Positions 33,919 through 42,355 of a stretch of 64,000 bases of DNA are shown here, piece after piece. A program made the translations under genes and the position numbers. Under the pieces are notes generated by a model. It had not been told where the DNA came from. It made no database searches and saw only the letters and a program-made list of their open reading frames with translations. The DNA is from an uncultured Bacilli bacterium (lineage in GTDB: Bacteria; Bacillota_I; Bacilli_A; RF39; UBA660): NCBI GenBank assembly GCA_934162445.1, contig CAKPIT010000003.1:136781-200780 (forward strand). The letters run 5' to 3'. Positions within the stretch are counted from its first letter, which is position 1. The number at the start of each line of letters is the position of its first letter.

Positions 33919-35901
33919 TTATTTCAAAATCTCTTCTATTTTTAAAGCAATTTCCTCTTTAGTAAAATGAGTAACCGTATTAATTTCATCTAAAGTACCA
34001 CTATAACCATAATTATCAATTGTAAATAAGTAATTGTTATTGTAAGCAAACTGATACCAAGAATAGCTAGAAGATCTTTCAATAATAAATTTTTTAATTC
34101 CAACTGGAAGTAAAGTTTCTTTTTCCTCTTTAGAAAGTAAATTATATCTTTCAATAGAAACCATACTAATAACCCTTAAATCATATCCCTTTTCTTTTAA
34201 CGTATTACAAACATCAATAGCAAGATCAACTTCTTCACCCGTTGCAATAATAATGCCATCTAACTTTCTTTCTTCTTGATAAACAACATATGCCCCCTTA
34301 GCTGTTAATGGAACTGAAGTTGTCTCTAGTAAAGCCGTCTTATTACGTGATAAAACAATACAGGCTGGTTTATTATTTTCAAAAATTGTTTTATAACTTC
34401 CAATCACTTCATTAGCATCACTCGGTCTAAAAACATCCAAGTTAGGTGTTGCCCGTAATGACACCAATTGTTCTACCGCTTGATGCGTTTTCCCATCTTG
34501 ACCTACCGTCACAGAATCATGAGTAAAAATATAAGTAACGGGAAGATTCATAATTGAACTAAGTCTTAAAGCTGGTTTTAAATAATCACTAAATGCCAAA
34601 TAAGTGGAAACAAAGGGACGATAACCAGATAAAGCTAACCCATTAGCAATCCCTGCCATAGCATTTTCTCTAACTCCAAAGAAAATATTACGGCCATTAT
34701 AATCATCAACTGCAAAATCACCTTTATCAGTTAAATAAGTAAGTGTTGAACTAGATAAATCGGCACTACCACCAAAAATTAATTTACTCTGATTAGCAAG
34801 TGTATTAAGTACTTTACCAGAAACCTCTCTTAACGATAATTCTCCAATATTGGCTCCATCTGATTCAAGTGGTCCAAGTTCATTTTTTTTATCCCTATTA
34901 ATTAAACTATTTAAAACTTCAAGCGTCGCCTCATCAAGATTTTCCATTTTACTCTCGAATTCACTTTTCAAATTACTACATCTTTCATTAATTAATTTTT
35001 GAAAATCAACAACCACATCATTAGAAACCGTAAAAGGAATATCACGAATATCAAGTTTACTTTTAATCTCACTAATCTCTTCTTTAGAAAATACCCTTCC
35101 ATGACACGTATTTTTACCTGCTAAAACTGAATATTTACCAATTGTCGTCTTAACTTGAATAATAGTAGGCAAAAGACTACTCTTAGCATCCTTAATCGCC
35201 TTATCAATACTATTAATATCATCATCAGTAACAGTTACATTAAAGCCCATACTTTTAAAACGCATCTCAATATCATCTGTAAAAACCTTCTTAGTATCAC
35301 TATCTAAACAATTATGATTAGAATCATACAAAATGATAAGATTATTAAGTTTCAAAGTACCAGCAAGGGATAAAGCCTCATAACTAACCCCTTCCATTAA
35401 ATCACCATCACCACAAAGACAATAAACATTGTAATCAATAAGTGTATTCTTTTTATCATTAATTAACGCTTCACTATGTTTTTCCGCAATAGCCATCCCA
35501 ACAGCCATCGCTACACCCTGTCCCAATGGACCAGTCGTTGCTTCCACTCCCGGTGTAAGACCATATTCAGGATGTCCCGGTGTAATCGAATTTAATCTTC
35601 GAAAACTTTTTAAATCATCAAGTTCTATTTTAAAACCTGCCATGGCCAAAGTTGCATATAAAAGTGCCGAACCATGTCCAGATGATAACACAAATCGGTC
35701 TCGATTGAAGAATAATGGATCACTACTATCAAAGCGTAAATGATGCGCATAAAGAGTATAAATGATAGGAGCAGCCCCTAACACAATCCCCGAATGTCCA
35801 CTTCCCGCTTCATGAATCATATCAAGTCCTAAAGCTCTAATTTGATTAACAATCTTTTCTTCATTAATTTCCTCTTCACTGTTTCTTTTTAAAGCAATCA
35901 T
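33919..35901 (-). CDS. tkt: Transketolase
   Basis: TPP-dependent two-carbon transfer in the pentose phosphate pathway. Seen: N-terminal GSGHSGIVLGAAP (usually GHPG), thiamine-binding GDGDLMEGVSYEALSLAG with LYDSNHNCLD, pyrimidine-domain GVRENAMAGIANGLALSGY, and HDSVTVGQDGKTHQAVEQL. The product is 660 residues, normal for the family. ATG 35901 follows cggaggtgtttt; the longer frame to 35973 lacks a ribosome site. Ser for Pro in GHPG is unusual. tkt is followed by sirA and yneF. Confidence 0.96.
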   Translation of the reverse strand: MIALKRNSEEEINEEKIVNQIRALGLDMIHEAGSGHSGIVLGAAPIIYTLYAHHLRFDSSDPLFFNRDRFVLSSGHGSALLYATLAMAGFKIELDDLKSFRRLNSITPGHPEYGLTPGVEATTGPLGQGVAMAVGMAIAEKHSEALINDKKNTLIDYNVYCLCGDGDLMEGVSYEALSLAGTLKLNNLIILYDSNHNCLDSDTKKVFTDDIEMRFKSMGFNVTVTDDDINSIDKAIKDAKSSLLPTIIQVKTTIGKYSVLAGKNTCHGRVFSKEEISEIKSKLDIRDIPFTVSNDVVVDFQKLINERCSNLKSEFESKMENLDEATLEVLNSLINRDKKNELGPLESDGANIGELSLREVSGKVLNTLANQSKLIFGGSADLSSSTLTYLTDKGDFAVDDYNGRNIFFGVRENAMAGIANGLALSGYRPFVSTYLAFSDYLKPALRLSSIMNLPVTYIFTHDSVTVGQDGKTHQAVEQLVSLRATPNLDVFRPSDANEVIGSYKTIFENNKPACIVLSRNKTALLETTSVPLTAKGAYVVYQEERKLDGIIIATGEEVDLAIDVCNTLKEKGYDLRVISMVSIERYNLLSKEEKETLLPVGIKKFIIERSSSYSWYQFAYNNNYLFTIDNYGYSGTLDEINTVTHFTKEEIALKIEEILK

Positions 35902-35961
35902 AAAACACCTCCGCTTGTAATATATCATATCACATTTAAGAATTAAGTCAAAAAAAGTTAC

Positions 35962-35990
35962 TTGTTCTTTCAAAATTTATATGTTAAAAT
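35962..35990 (+). promoter_or_regulatory. Promoter of tRNA-Thr
   Basis: TTGTTC (35962-35967), 17 bases, TAAAAT (35985-35990), 12 bases before the tRNA. Confidence 0.55.
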
Positions 35991-36002
35991 GAATTTATCA
36001 AC

Positions 36003-36076
36003 GCCGGTATAGTTTAGTGGTAAAACAGATCCTTGGTAAGGATCAGCGGTAAGTTCAATTCTTACTTCCGGCACCA
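36003..36076 (+). tRNA. tRNA-Thr (anticodon GGT)
   Basis: A 74-base cloverleaf with acceptor GCCGGTA/TTCCGGC (U-U mismatch at 6:67), anticodon stem GATCC/GGATC with loop TTGGTAA, T arm GTAAG-TTCAATT-CTTAC, and encoded CCA. G1-C72, C2-G71 and G35-U36 agree with threonine identity. The 3' side borders a cluster of broken genes. Confidence 0.88.
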
Positions 36077-36086
36077 GATTGATACC

Positions 36087-36126
36087 AAACTCGAACTTTT
36101 CAATTTTTGTGATTAGTTCGAGTTTT
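36087..36126 (+). terminator. Hairpin terminator after tRNA-Thr
   Basis: AAACTCGAAC (36087-36096) pairs with GTTCGAGTTT (36116-36125), loop 19 bases, followed by T/A. It is weak as a terminator because the T run is short. Confidence 0.55.
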
Positions 36127-36402
36127 AATATACTTTGGAATATGATAAAATAGTTATAGAAAAACAAATCATAAAATAATGAAAATTTTAGTTGAGTGCT
36201 GCCAATAATTTGGTTTCACCTAAATAAATGCTGAGTTAGGTGATTTTTTCTTTTTAGATTAATACTTAAATAGTAATAATTAATAAAAAGGAACATTAAT
36301 AAAGCAAAAGAGAACAACATTTAACTCTATATGTAAATATCATTCTCGTAACAATCTACACTAATAATAGTATCATATCTTATATTTACTACTACAAAAT
36401 CA
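36127..36402. other. Non-coding stretch with isolated terminator
   Basis: No gene is supported. A rightward terminator (TCACCTAA ... TTAGGTGA, then six T) lies at 36216-36249 with no gene in front of it, so it probably belongs to a lost gene or a short RNA starting near 36150 (weak -10 GATAAAAT). The rest is AT-rich remnant sequence. Confidence 0.5.
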
Positions 36403-36564
36403 CTAATTAGTTTTTTTCGTTTTTTTTAAAATCTTTGTTGGCTCATTATAAATATTTAGTTTATGTTGAACTCTAGTACAAACTACGTAATATAAATTTT
36501 TTTCATCGTCATTATAATTATCATCCAAACTATTACAAGCTATAATACCTTCAATTTCTAAATT
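36403..36564 (-). pseudogene. C-terminal remnant of a superfamily I helicase
   Basis: A 53-codon open stretch on the minus strand ends in TAG and reads ...DEKNLYYVVCTRVQHKLNIY..., which resembles motif VI of UvrD/HelD-type helicases (LYVACTRA...). No start, no ribosome site and no upstream domains remain; the frame is cut at the 3' end of the kinase gene, which it overlaps. This is a broken gene tail left by deletion. Confidence 0.55.
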
Positions 36565-37429
36565 TTATATTTTTTATTGTTTTTAATATTTCTTTAACTT
36601 TATTTTTATATTCAAGATTATCCTTATTCATCAAGTAAAAATGACAATATCCATTTATTAAACACCATTTTAAAGCGAAAGGATCATAAGTTTCATATTG
36701 GCTATATCCATCTAGAAAAGACATAATATCTTCATAGCTATCCAAAAACCTTCCATTTGGTCTTAAAATTAATGCCCATGCAATATCTTGTTCCTTAAAT
36801 CCATTTCCACTGTATTCAAAATCCAAAACCCCCGATACTTCTTGATTAAGCCATAAAATATTAGCATAATGAAAATCACCATGAATAAAACAATTATTAA
36901 CTATTTCTATTTTATTTTCCTTTAAATAATCAAGATATTTTCTTATAAATGGATCAAAATCATGATATATATCACCCGATGGGATATCATTAATAGTCCG
37001 CTTTAAAGAGATATTAAACTCGTTCTTAGGAATCTGATGAATTTTTCCTAATTCCATTCCATATTTTCTTAAGTAATCCTTTTTCATATCAGGCGTTAAC
37101 AAAATCTCTGATAATCTTTTTCCTCTAACCTTTGTTAAAACTAAATATTTATGATTTTGATAAACACCATATTCAATAACTTGCGCTGTCTTATTATAAT
37201 AATTATTAGTATTTAACTTTGTTATAGTATTAAATTCTACTGTAAAATCAGAAACTTTACTTCTTTCAACTTTGATAATTACTTTATGTTTTCTTCCTTG
37301 ATAATCACAAATACCTTCCATCACATCGTTACCTGCTGGAAAATAATTAACTATTTCGAACAATTTAATATTCTTAAAAGGAATATCAAAAGGATTAACA
37401 ATTAATTCACGCCATTTAGGATATTTCAT
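36551..37429 (-). CDS. Phosphotransferase-fold kinase (APH family)
   Basis: A 292-residue protein with the APH/choline-kinase fold: catalytic loop CFIHGDFHYANILW (Asp as base, Asn) near residue 184 and the metal-binding GVLDFEYSG (DFG equivalent). The N-lobe shows KHKVIIKVER with the probable ATP-binding Lys. Members phosphorylate aminoglycosides, macrolides, choline, homoserine or sugars; the substrate cannot be read from the sequence. It lies in a decayed segment beside tRNA-Thr, between a helicase tail and a truncated permease, and appears intact with a good ribosome site (aggaggtaagt). Confidence 0.85.
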   Translation of the reverse strand: MKYPKWRELIVNPFDIPFKNIKLFEIVNYFPAGNDVMEGICDYQGRKHKVIIKVERSKVSDFTVEFNTITKLNTNNYYNKTAQVIEYGVYQNHKYLVLTKVRGKRLSEILLTPDMKKDYLRKYGMELGKIHQIPKNEFNISLKRTINDIPSGDIYHDFDPFIRKYLDYLKENKIEIVNNCFIHGDFHYANILWLNQEVSGVLDFEYSGNGFKEQDIAWALILRPNGRFLDSYEDIMSFLDGYSQYETYDPFALKWCLINGYCHFYLMNKDNLEYKNKVKEILKTIKNIKFRN

Positions 37430-37438
37430 ACTTACCTC

Positions 37439-38173
37439 CTATTCATTAGCTTTCAAACTACTAACCACATCAATAGTATCTACTCTTTTGGCTAATCGTC
37501 TAGACACAATATAGGAAACTAAATAAGTACCAATTGAAGCAATAACATAAGTTAAAAATTCAATATGAACTCCAAAATCATAATTTTCATCTAGACAAAC
37601 CTTAAATAGATATGATGTTAAAGTATAACCTAAAACTAGACCAATAGCAATAGAAATAACACATATAATACTATTTTGCAATGTAAATATTTTTTTAATC
37701 TTTTCACTTTCAAATCCTAAAACTTTTAATGTTGCAAATTGATATTCCTTCTCACTATAAGATAAAATACCCATATTATAAATTATAATTACCCCAAATA
37801 ATATAGCAAAAGCAATAATGATAATACTTATCTTTCTCATCATAGAAAGCATACTATTAATAGTGTTTTTTAATTCTTCGATATTTTGAACAATATCAAC
37901 ATTCTTAATCGTTTTAACATGACTTAAATTCTTATTAGTATAAATAGAATCTGGTTTATAATTTATATTCAAACTTTCTAAATATTCTTTAGTAGCACTT
38001 AATCCTTGGACTTGAGGATCCCGGTAAAAACCAACCACCTTTGACTCATAATACTTTTTATCACCATAAATATGCCACTTAACAGTATTACCAATTTTTA
38101 AATTATATTTATCTCTAAACTTATAAGTAACATAAGCACCATCATTTCTTGTTAATTTAATTGATAACTTTGC
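37439..38173 (-). pseudogene. Truncated FtsX-like ABC permease
   Basis: The last about 245 codons of a MacB/FtsX-type permease. They contain an extracytoplasmic part (YKFRDKYNLKIGNTVKW, MacB-PCD-like), then three membrane spans and the FtsX core (YSEKEYQFATLKVLGFES), ending in RLAKRVDTIDVVSSLKANE. The frame is open upstream of the internal GTG at 38038 until a TGA at 38174, with no ribosome site; at least one N-terminal span and most of the external domain are missing. No ATPase partner is near, so the gene is presumed dead. Confidence 0.7.
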
Positions 38174-38267
38174 TCATGAAGAAATATATCATCGCCACCA
38201 AGACTTCGATTATCAAAAAATGGAAGATATCGTTCTTGACACTATTTGTGATATCTTAAAAAAATAG
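38136..38267 (+). pseudogene. Possible C-terminal gene remnant (unidentified)
   Basis: A rightward open stretch of 43 codons ends in TAG and reads ...AHEEIYHRHQDFDYQKMEDIVLDTIC..., good protein-like sequence with codon use like its neighbours, directly followed by a terminator. There is no start or ribosome site. It overlaps the broken end of the permease, marking a deletion junction between two genes. Identity unknown. Confidence 0.35.
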
Positions 38268-38289
38268 CTCTATTTTTCTTTGCTATTTT
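38261..38289 (+). terminator. Terminator after the unidentified remnant
   Basis: AAAATAGC (38261-38268) pairs with GCTATTTT (38282-38289). It supports the idea that the rightward remnant was once a real gene end. Confidence 0.6.
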
Positions 38290-38330
38290 CTTCTTATATA
38301 TTATAATTTTATTAAAGGTAGGAGATTCTT

Positions 38331-39581
38331 ATGGATAAAAAGAAAAAAATAATTATCAGTAGTTTAATCATTTTAGCAGTTATTTTATTAACGTTTGGCA
38401 TTATCACTTTTAAAGTAGAAAATAATAAAAAAATCATCCTAAATTCCCTTAACACTTTAAAAACTTCCCTTAAAAAAGATTTCACTTTAAATCCAAGTGA
38501 CAAAATATCAAAAAGAACTGGAAGTGGCATGACTACTTTCTATTTAAATCCCAACTTTTTTAATGATAGTGATCTAACCTCTATCATTAATAATATTAAT
38601 AATTTAAGGTTAAGTTATAATTATATTCTTGATAATGATAGCAAAAAAATTTATGTAAATAATGATTTTCTATTGCAGAATGATAAAATCCTTAATTTTA
38701 ATTATTTTCAAAATAATAATACTGGCTATTTATTTTTAACTGATATTTTTGATAAATATCTAAAAATTGCTAATCTTAATGAACTTTTTACAAACAACAA
38801 TAGTAAATATTTTCTAGAAGCTTTAGGAAAGTCTTTAAATAACAATATTACTAAAGATGATATTAAAACCTCTTCCACTACTATTAATAATAAAAAAGTA
38901 AAAGTTTTAAAATTAACTCTAACCCCAACGAAAAGTACTACTATTTTAAAAGATGCTCTTAAAACTTTAAAAACATCTTCAAAAACCAAAGAAGCTTTTA
39001 AGGATGTTAATCTAAGTGATGACCTTACTACTAATTTAAAAACTATTGACTATGAACTTTCTCTTTCTCAAAAAAACATTATTAAATATAGTCTTTCCTA
39101 TAAAGAAGATGGTAACCTCATTACTCTTGAATACAACGATTTAGAAAAAAGTTTAACCATAAAAAATAATAATACCCCTCCTCTTAAAAGTATTATTAGT
39201 AATGATAAAGAAAATATCACGATTGAAATCAGTTATGACAATAAAAGTATTGGTAGATTAATCATAAATAACAATAGTACTATTCTTGATTTAAATATAA
39301 ATAGAGATAGTAACAGTAAATTAAATATCACCTTCTCTAAAGTTAAAAGTAATAATTTAATTAACACCTCATTCAATATTAATTTAACTAGTAATCAAGA
39401 AAAACTTAATCTTTTAGAAATCAATAATCAAGAAACTTTTGAAAACAAGGCTAACTTTTCTAAAGTAGATACTACCAATAATATTAATATTAATGATTTA
39501 AGTGATACTGATAAAACATTAATTACTGACAAATTACTTAGTATATTATCTAACTTCACCCAAAAAGGAACTACCGAGTAG
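38331..39581 (+). CDS. Membrane-anchored extracytoplasmic protein of unknown function
   Basis: A 416-residue protein with one N-terminal membrane span (about 6-25, IIISSLIILAVILLTFGIIT) and a long external region rich in Asn, Thr, Ser and Lys, with alternating beta-like stretches. There are no cysteines in the external part and no lipobox. The ribosome site is good (taggagattct). It is a single gene followed by a strong terminator. Composition and anchoring suggest a cell-surface or lipoprotein-like role, but no family is recognised. Confidence 0.75.
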   Translation: MDKKKKIIISSLIILAVILLTFGIITFKVENNKKIILNSLNTLKTSLKKDFTLNPSDKISKRTGSGMTTFYLNPNFFNDSDLTSIINNINNLRLSYNYILDNDSKKIYVNNDFLLQNDKILNFNYFQNNNTGYLFLTDIFDKYLKIANLNELFTNNNSKYFLEALGKSLNNNITKDDIKTSSTTINNKKVKVLKLTLTPTKSTTILKDALKTLKTSSKTKEAFKDVNLSDDLTTNLKTIDYELSLSQKNIIKYSLSYKEDGNLITLEYNDLEKSLTIKNNNTPPLKSIISNDKENITIEISYDNKSIGRLIINNNSTILDLNINRDSNSKLNITFSKVKSNNLINTSFNINLTSNQEKLNLLEINNQETFENKANFSKVDTTNNININDLSDTDKTLITDKLLSILSNFTQKGTTE

Positions 39582-39595
39582 CTCCTTTATTTTTT
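39564..39595 (+). terminator. Terminator of the 38331 gene
   Basis: AAAGGA-CTAC pairs with GTAG-TCCTTT over CGA, with a single bulge on each side, then six T. Confidence 0.75.
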
Positions 39596-39596
39596 A

Positions 39597-39673
39597 TGGT
39601 GTTCACGATGGGAGTCGAACCCATGACCTCTTCCTTCGGAGGGAAGCACTCTATCCTACTGAGCTACGTGAAC
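39597..39673 (-). tRNA. tRNA-Arg (anticodon CCG)
   Basis: A 77-base cloverleaf: acceptor GTTCACG/CGTGAAC, D arm with AGCTCAGTAGGATAGAGT, anticodon stem CTTCC/GGAAG and loop CTCCGAA (anticodon CCG), T arm ATGGG-TTCGACT-CCCAT, encoded CCA. It reads CGG codons. Confidence 0.95.
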
Positions 39674-39681
39674 ATAACTTA

Positions 39682-39710
39682 ATTCTATCATGAATTTTTG
39701 ATTATGTAAA
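39682..39710 (-). promoter_or_regulatory. Promoter of tRNA-Arg(CCG)
   Basis: Minus strand: TTTACA (39710-39705), 17 bases, TAGAAT (39687-39682). Confidence 0.6.
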
Positions 39711-39726
39711 ATAATATCAATATAGT

Positions 39727-39754
39727 TTGCTAAATATCAAAATTGTGTTATAGT
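39727..39754 (+). promoter_or_regulatory. Promoter of rnr
   Basis: TTGCTA (39727-39732), 16 bases, TATAGT (39749-39754), about 36 bases before the chosen start codon. Confidence 0.6.
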
Positions 39755-39790
39755 TTAACTAAAGAAAAGACTTATTCAGGGAGTGAAGTT

Positions 39791-42304
39791 ATGAAAACAA
39801 TATACGAATATAAAAAAGCAATTATGAGCTTTATGGAAGAAAACAAAGCATGTGGCTTTAAAAGTCTACATGATAGTGTTAAAGTTACTAACTACGAAGA
39901 ACGTGGTAACTTTTTAGAAGCCCTATCACTTTTAGAAATCGAAGGAAAAATTTATAACCCCAAAAAATCACTTTATAAATTATTTCCCACTGATACCCAC
40001 AAAATTGATCAAATAATTAAGACTGATGATGGATATCAATTAAAAAACGCCAAAATCAAAGTTCAAAAAGAAATGAGTAAAGAACAAATCTTAGATAAAG
40101 ACATTGTTATTATTACTAAAGATAGTGCTAGTGATAATATTATTATTAAAAAAATCATTAAACGTGATATCACATCTTTTAAAGACTACTTAGTAAAAAC
40201 TTTAACCAAAAAGAGTTTAAACTATAAGCAAATTAAACGTCTTGCCGTTGCTAAAAGTAAAGAAGACATCTTAGAAATTATTAATTTGTTAAAAAGACTT
40301 GAAAAAGAAGGAAAAATTTATAAAGCTAACAATACTTATCAAAGTTTTCCTAAAAATTTAGTCTTAACTAAAATTGAACTTGATAATAAAGGAAGAGCCT
40401 ACTACACCGTTGATGGTAGAATTATTTATCCAGAAGGTGATGAATTAAAAGGAGCTCTACCTCAAGATATTATTGCTGTTACTAAAAAAGGAAAACATAT
40501 TGAAAAGATTGTAACAAGACAAATGTCTCATTTAGTTCTTGAAGTAGTAGAAGTTGATGGCATTAAACAACTAGAACCCGTTTTATTACCATCTAATGAA
40601 AAAATAAAGGTCCGTATCTCTTCTATTGATATGAAAAAATTAGCTGTTGGTGATAGAATCTTAGCTGATGTTTCCCTTGCTAAAAGCGATGACTATTATG
40701 AAGCAGACTTTCTTGATAAAATTGGTCGAATTGATGATGCTGATATCGATATCATCTCCATCGCTCTAAAATACGGCTTCAATCTAAAATTTAGTGATGA
40801 TGCTATCACTGAAGCTGAAAACTTAAATCAAGAAGTTTTAGCTGATGAAATGATAAATAGATACGATTTTACCAAAAGATTTTTAACCTTTACAATTGAC
40901 TGTGATAATACTAAAGATATGGATGATGCTGTTAGTATTCTTAAAACTAGTGATAACCACTATATTCTTGGCGTTCATATTGCCGATGTCGCCCATTATG
41001 TTAAAAGAGGTAGTAATCTTGACCTAGAAGCTTATGAGAGAGGTCTATCAGCCTATCCTGCTAACAAAGTTATTCCTATGCTTCCTCATCTTTTATCAAA
41101 TGGTATCTGTTCTTTAAATCCCAATACTAAAAGACTTACTAAAAGTATTATTATGGAATTAAATGAAAATGGAGAACTACTAGAATATAAACTAGTTAAT
41201 TCCGTTATTGAATCAAAAAAGAAAATGAGTTATAGTGCCGTTAATAAAATATTAGAAACAGGTAATATTGATGAAGATTATCTTCCTTTTTATGACAGTC
41301 TAAAATTAATGGATGAACTATCAACGAAAATAACTAAAATTAGAGAACAAGAAGGCATGCTTAATTTTAAAGATGATGAGACAAGTGTCATTGAAGATAG
41401 TCATGGTAATGTTATTAATCTAGAAGAAAAAGATAATGGCCTAGCCGGAAAAATTATTGAAAACTTCATGATTATGGCTAATTACTGTGCCGATTTATAT
41501 TTAAACTTCACCATTGGTTCCACTATTCATAGAGTTCATCCTTCTCCTGATATTAGAAAACTAAGTGAAGCCGAAGAAAAACTTACTAACTTAGGCTTTG
41601 ACCTTCCTAAAAAAGAAACCATGGATAATGCTACTTATTTACAAGTAATTTTAGATAAATACAAAAATACACCCGCTTATCAAATTGTTTCTGATACACT
41701 TCTTCAAGCTTTACCTCGGGCTAGATACTCTCCATACCCTCTTGGCCACTACGGCTTAGGCTTAAACTACTATTCACATTTTACATCTCCGATTAGAAGA
41801 TATCCTGATTTAAAAGTTCAACAAATAATTGATTCTTACCTTACCAACAACTTAAAAGATATTGAAACTGAAGACCAATTAGAATCCATCTGTGATCACG
41901 CCTCATTTAAAGAACGACAAGCCGACTTATTAGAAAAAGAAGTTTTAAAAGTAAAAATGATGGATTATGTTGATCGTCATAAAGATAAACTATACTATGC
42001 TACCGTAACTAACATTGATAAAAATAGGGCCTACTTAAAAACATTAACTAATATCCCCGGCTATTTTGAATATCAACCTTCCGATGATATTCATTACATT
42101 AAATCTCGTAACTACATCAAAAATAGTGATGATCAAGTTATTTTAAAAGTAGGCGACTTTATCCAAGTTGAAGGAATTGAAGCTAATAGACGTGAACTAA
42201 AAGCCCATTTTGCTTTCTTAAAAAATATCACCTTAGAACAGCAAAATAAAAAAGGCGCCCATCTTTTAAGTGAAAATAATCAAAAGAAATTGACAAAAAA
42301 ATAA
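39791..42304 (+). CDS. rnr: Ribonuclease R
   Basis: 3'-5' exoribonuclease for structured RNA and trans-translation targets. Order: two N-terminal winged-helix-like segments (about 1-65 and 130-190), cold-shock domain (about 200-270), RNB catalytic domain with FTIDCDNTKDMDDAVS (metal-binding Asp cluster) and HYGLGLNYYSHFTSPIRRYPDL, then S1 domain (about 740-830). It is 837 residues, longer than B. subtilis RNase R (779), because of the N-terminal duplication. ATG 39791 follows gggagtgaag; the upstream frame to 39743 lacks a ribosome site. It is followed by glmS, not smpB. Confidence 0.95.
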   Translation: MKTIYEYKKAIMSFMEENKACGFKSLHDSVKVTNYEERGNFLEALSLLEIEGKIYNPKKSLYKLFPTDTHKIDQIIKTDDGYQLKNAKIKVQKEMSKEQILDKDIVIITKDSASDNIIIKKIIKRDITSFKDYLVKTLTKKSLNYKQIKRLAVAKSKEDILEIINLLKRLEKEGKIYKANNTYQSFPKNLVLTKIELDNKGRAYYTVDGRIIYPEGDELKGALPQDIIAVTKKGKHIEKIVTRQMSHLVLEVVEVDGIKQLEPVLLPSNEKIKVRISSIDMKKLAVGDRILADVSLAKSDDYYEADFLDKIGRIDDADIDIISIALKYGFNLKFSDDAITEAENLNQEVLADEMINRYDFTKRFLTFTIDCDNTKDMDDAVSILKTSDNHYILGVHIADVAHYVKRGSNLDLEAYERGLSAYPANKVIPMLPHLLSNGICSLNPNTKRLTKSIIMELNENGELLEYKLVNSVIESKKKMSYSAVNKILETGNIDEDYLPFYDSLKLMDELSTKITKIREQEGMLNFKDDETSVIEDSHGNVINLEEKDNGLAGKIIENFMIMANYCADLYLNFTIGSTIHRVHPSPDIRKLSEAEEKLTNLGFDLPKKETMDNATYLQVILDKYKNTPAYQIVSDTLLQALPRARYSPYPLGHYGLGLNYYSHFTSPIRRYPDLKVQQIIDSYLTNNLKDIETEDQLESICDHASFKERQADLLEKEVLKVKMMDYVDRHKDKLYYATVTNIDKNRAYLKTLTNIPGYFEYQPSDDIHYIKSRNYIKNSDDQVILKVGDFIQVEGIEANRRELKAHFAFLKNITLEQQNKKGAHLLSENNQKKLTKK

Positions 42305-42315
42305 GTTAATAATAA

Positions 42316-42330
42316 ACTATACTGTATAGT
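42316..42330. promoter_or_regulatory. Palindrome in the glmS leader
   Basis: A perfect inverted repeat, ACTATAC-T-GTATAGT, lies 26 bases before the glmS start. It could be an operator or a short hairpin. The space between rnr and glmS (51 bases) is too small for a glmS ribozyme. Confidence 0.4.
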
Positions 42331-42355
42331 CACATAATAAGGAGGAACAAAATAA

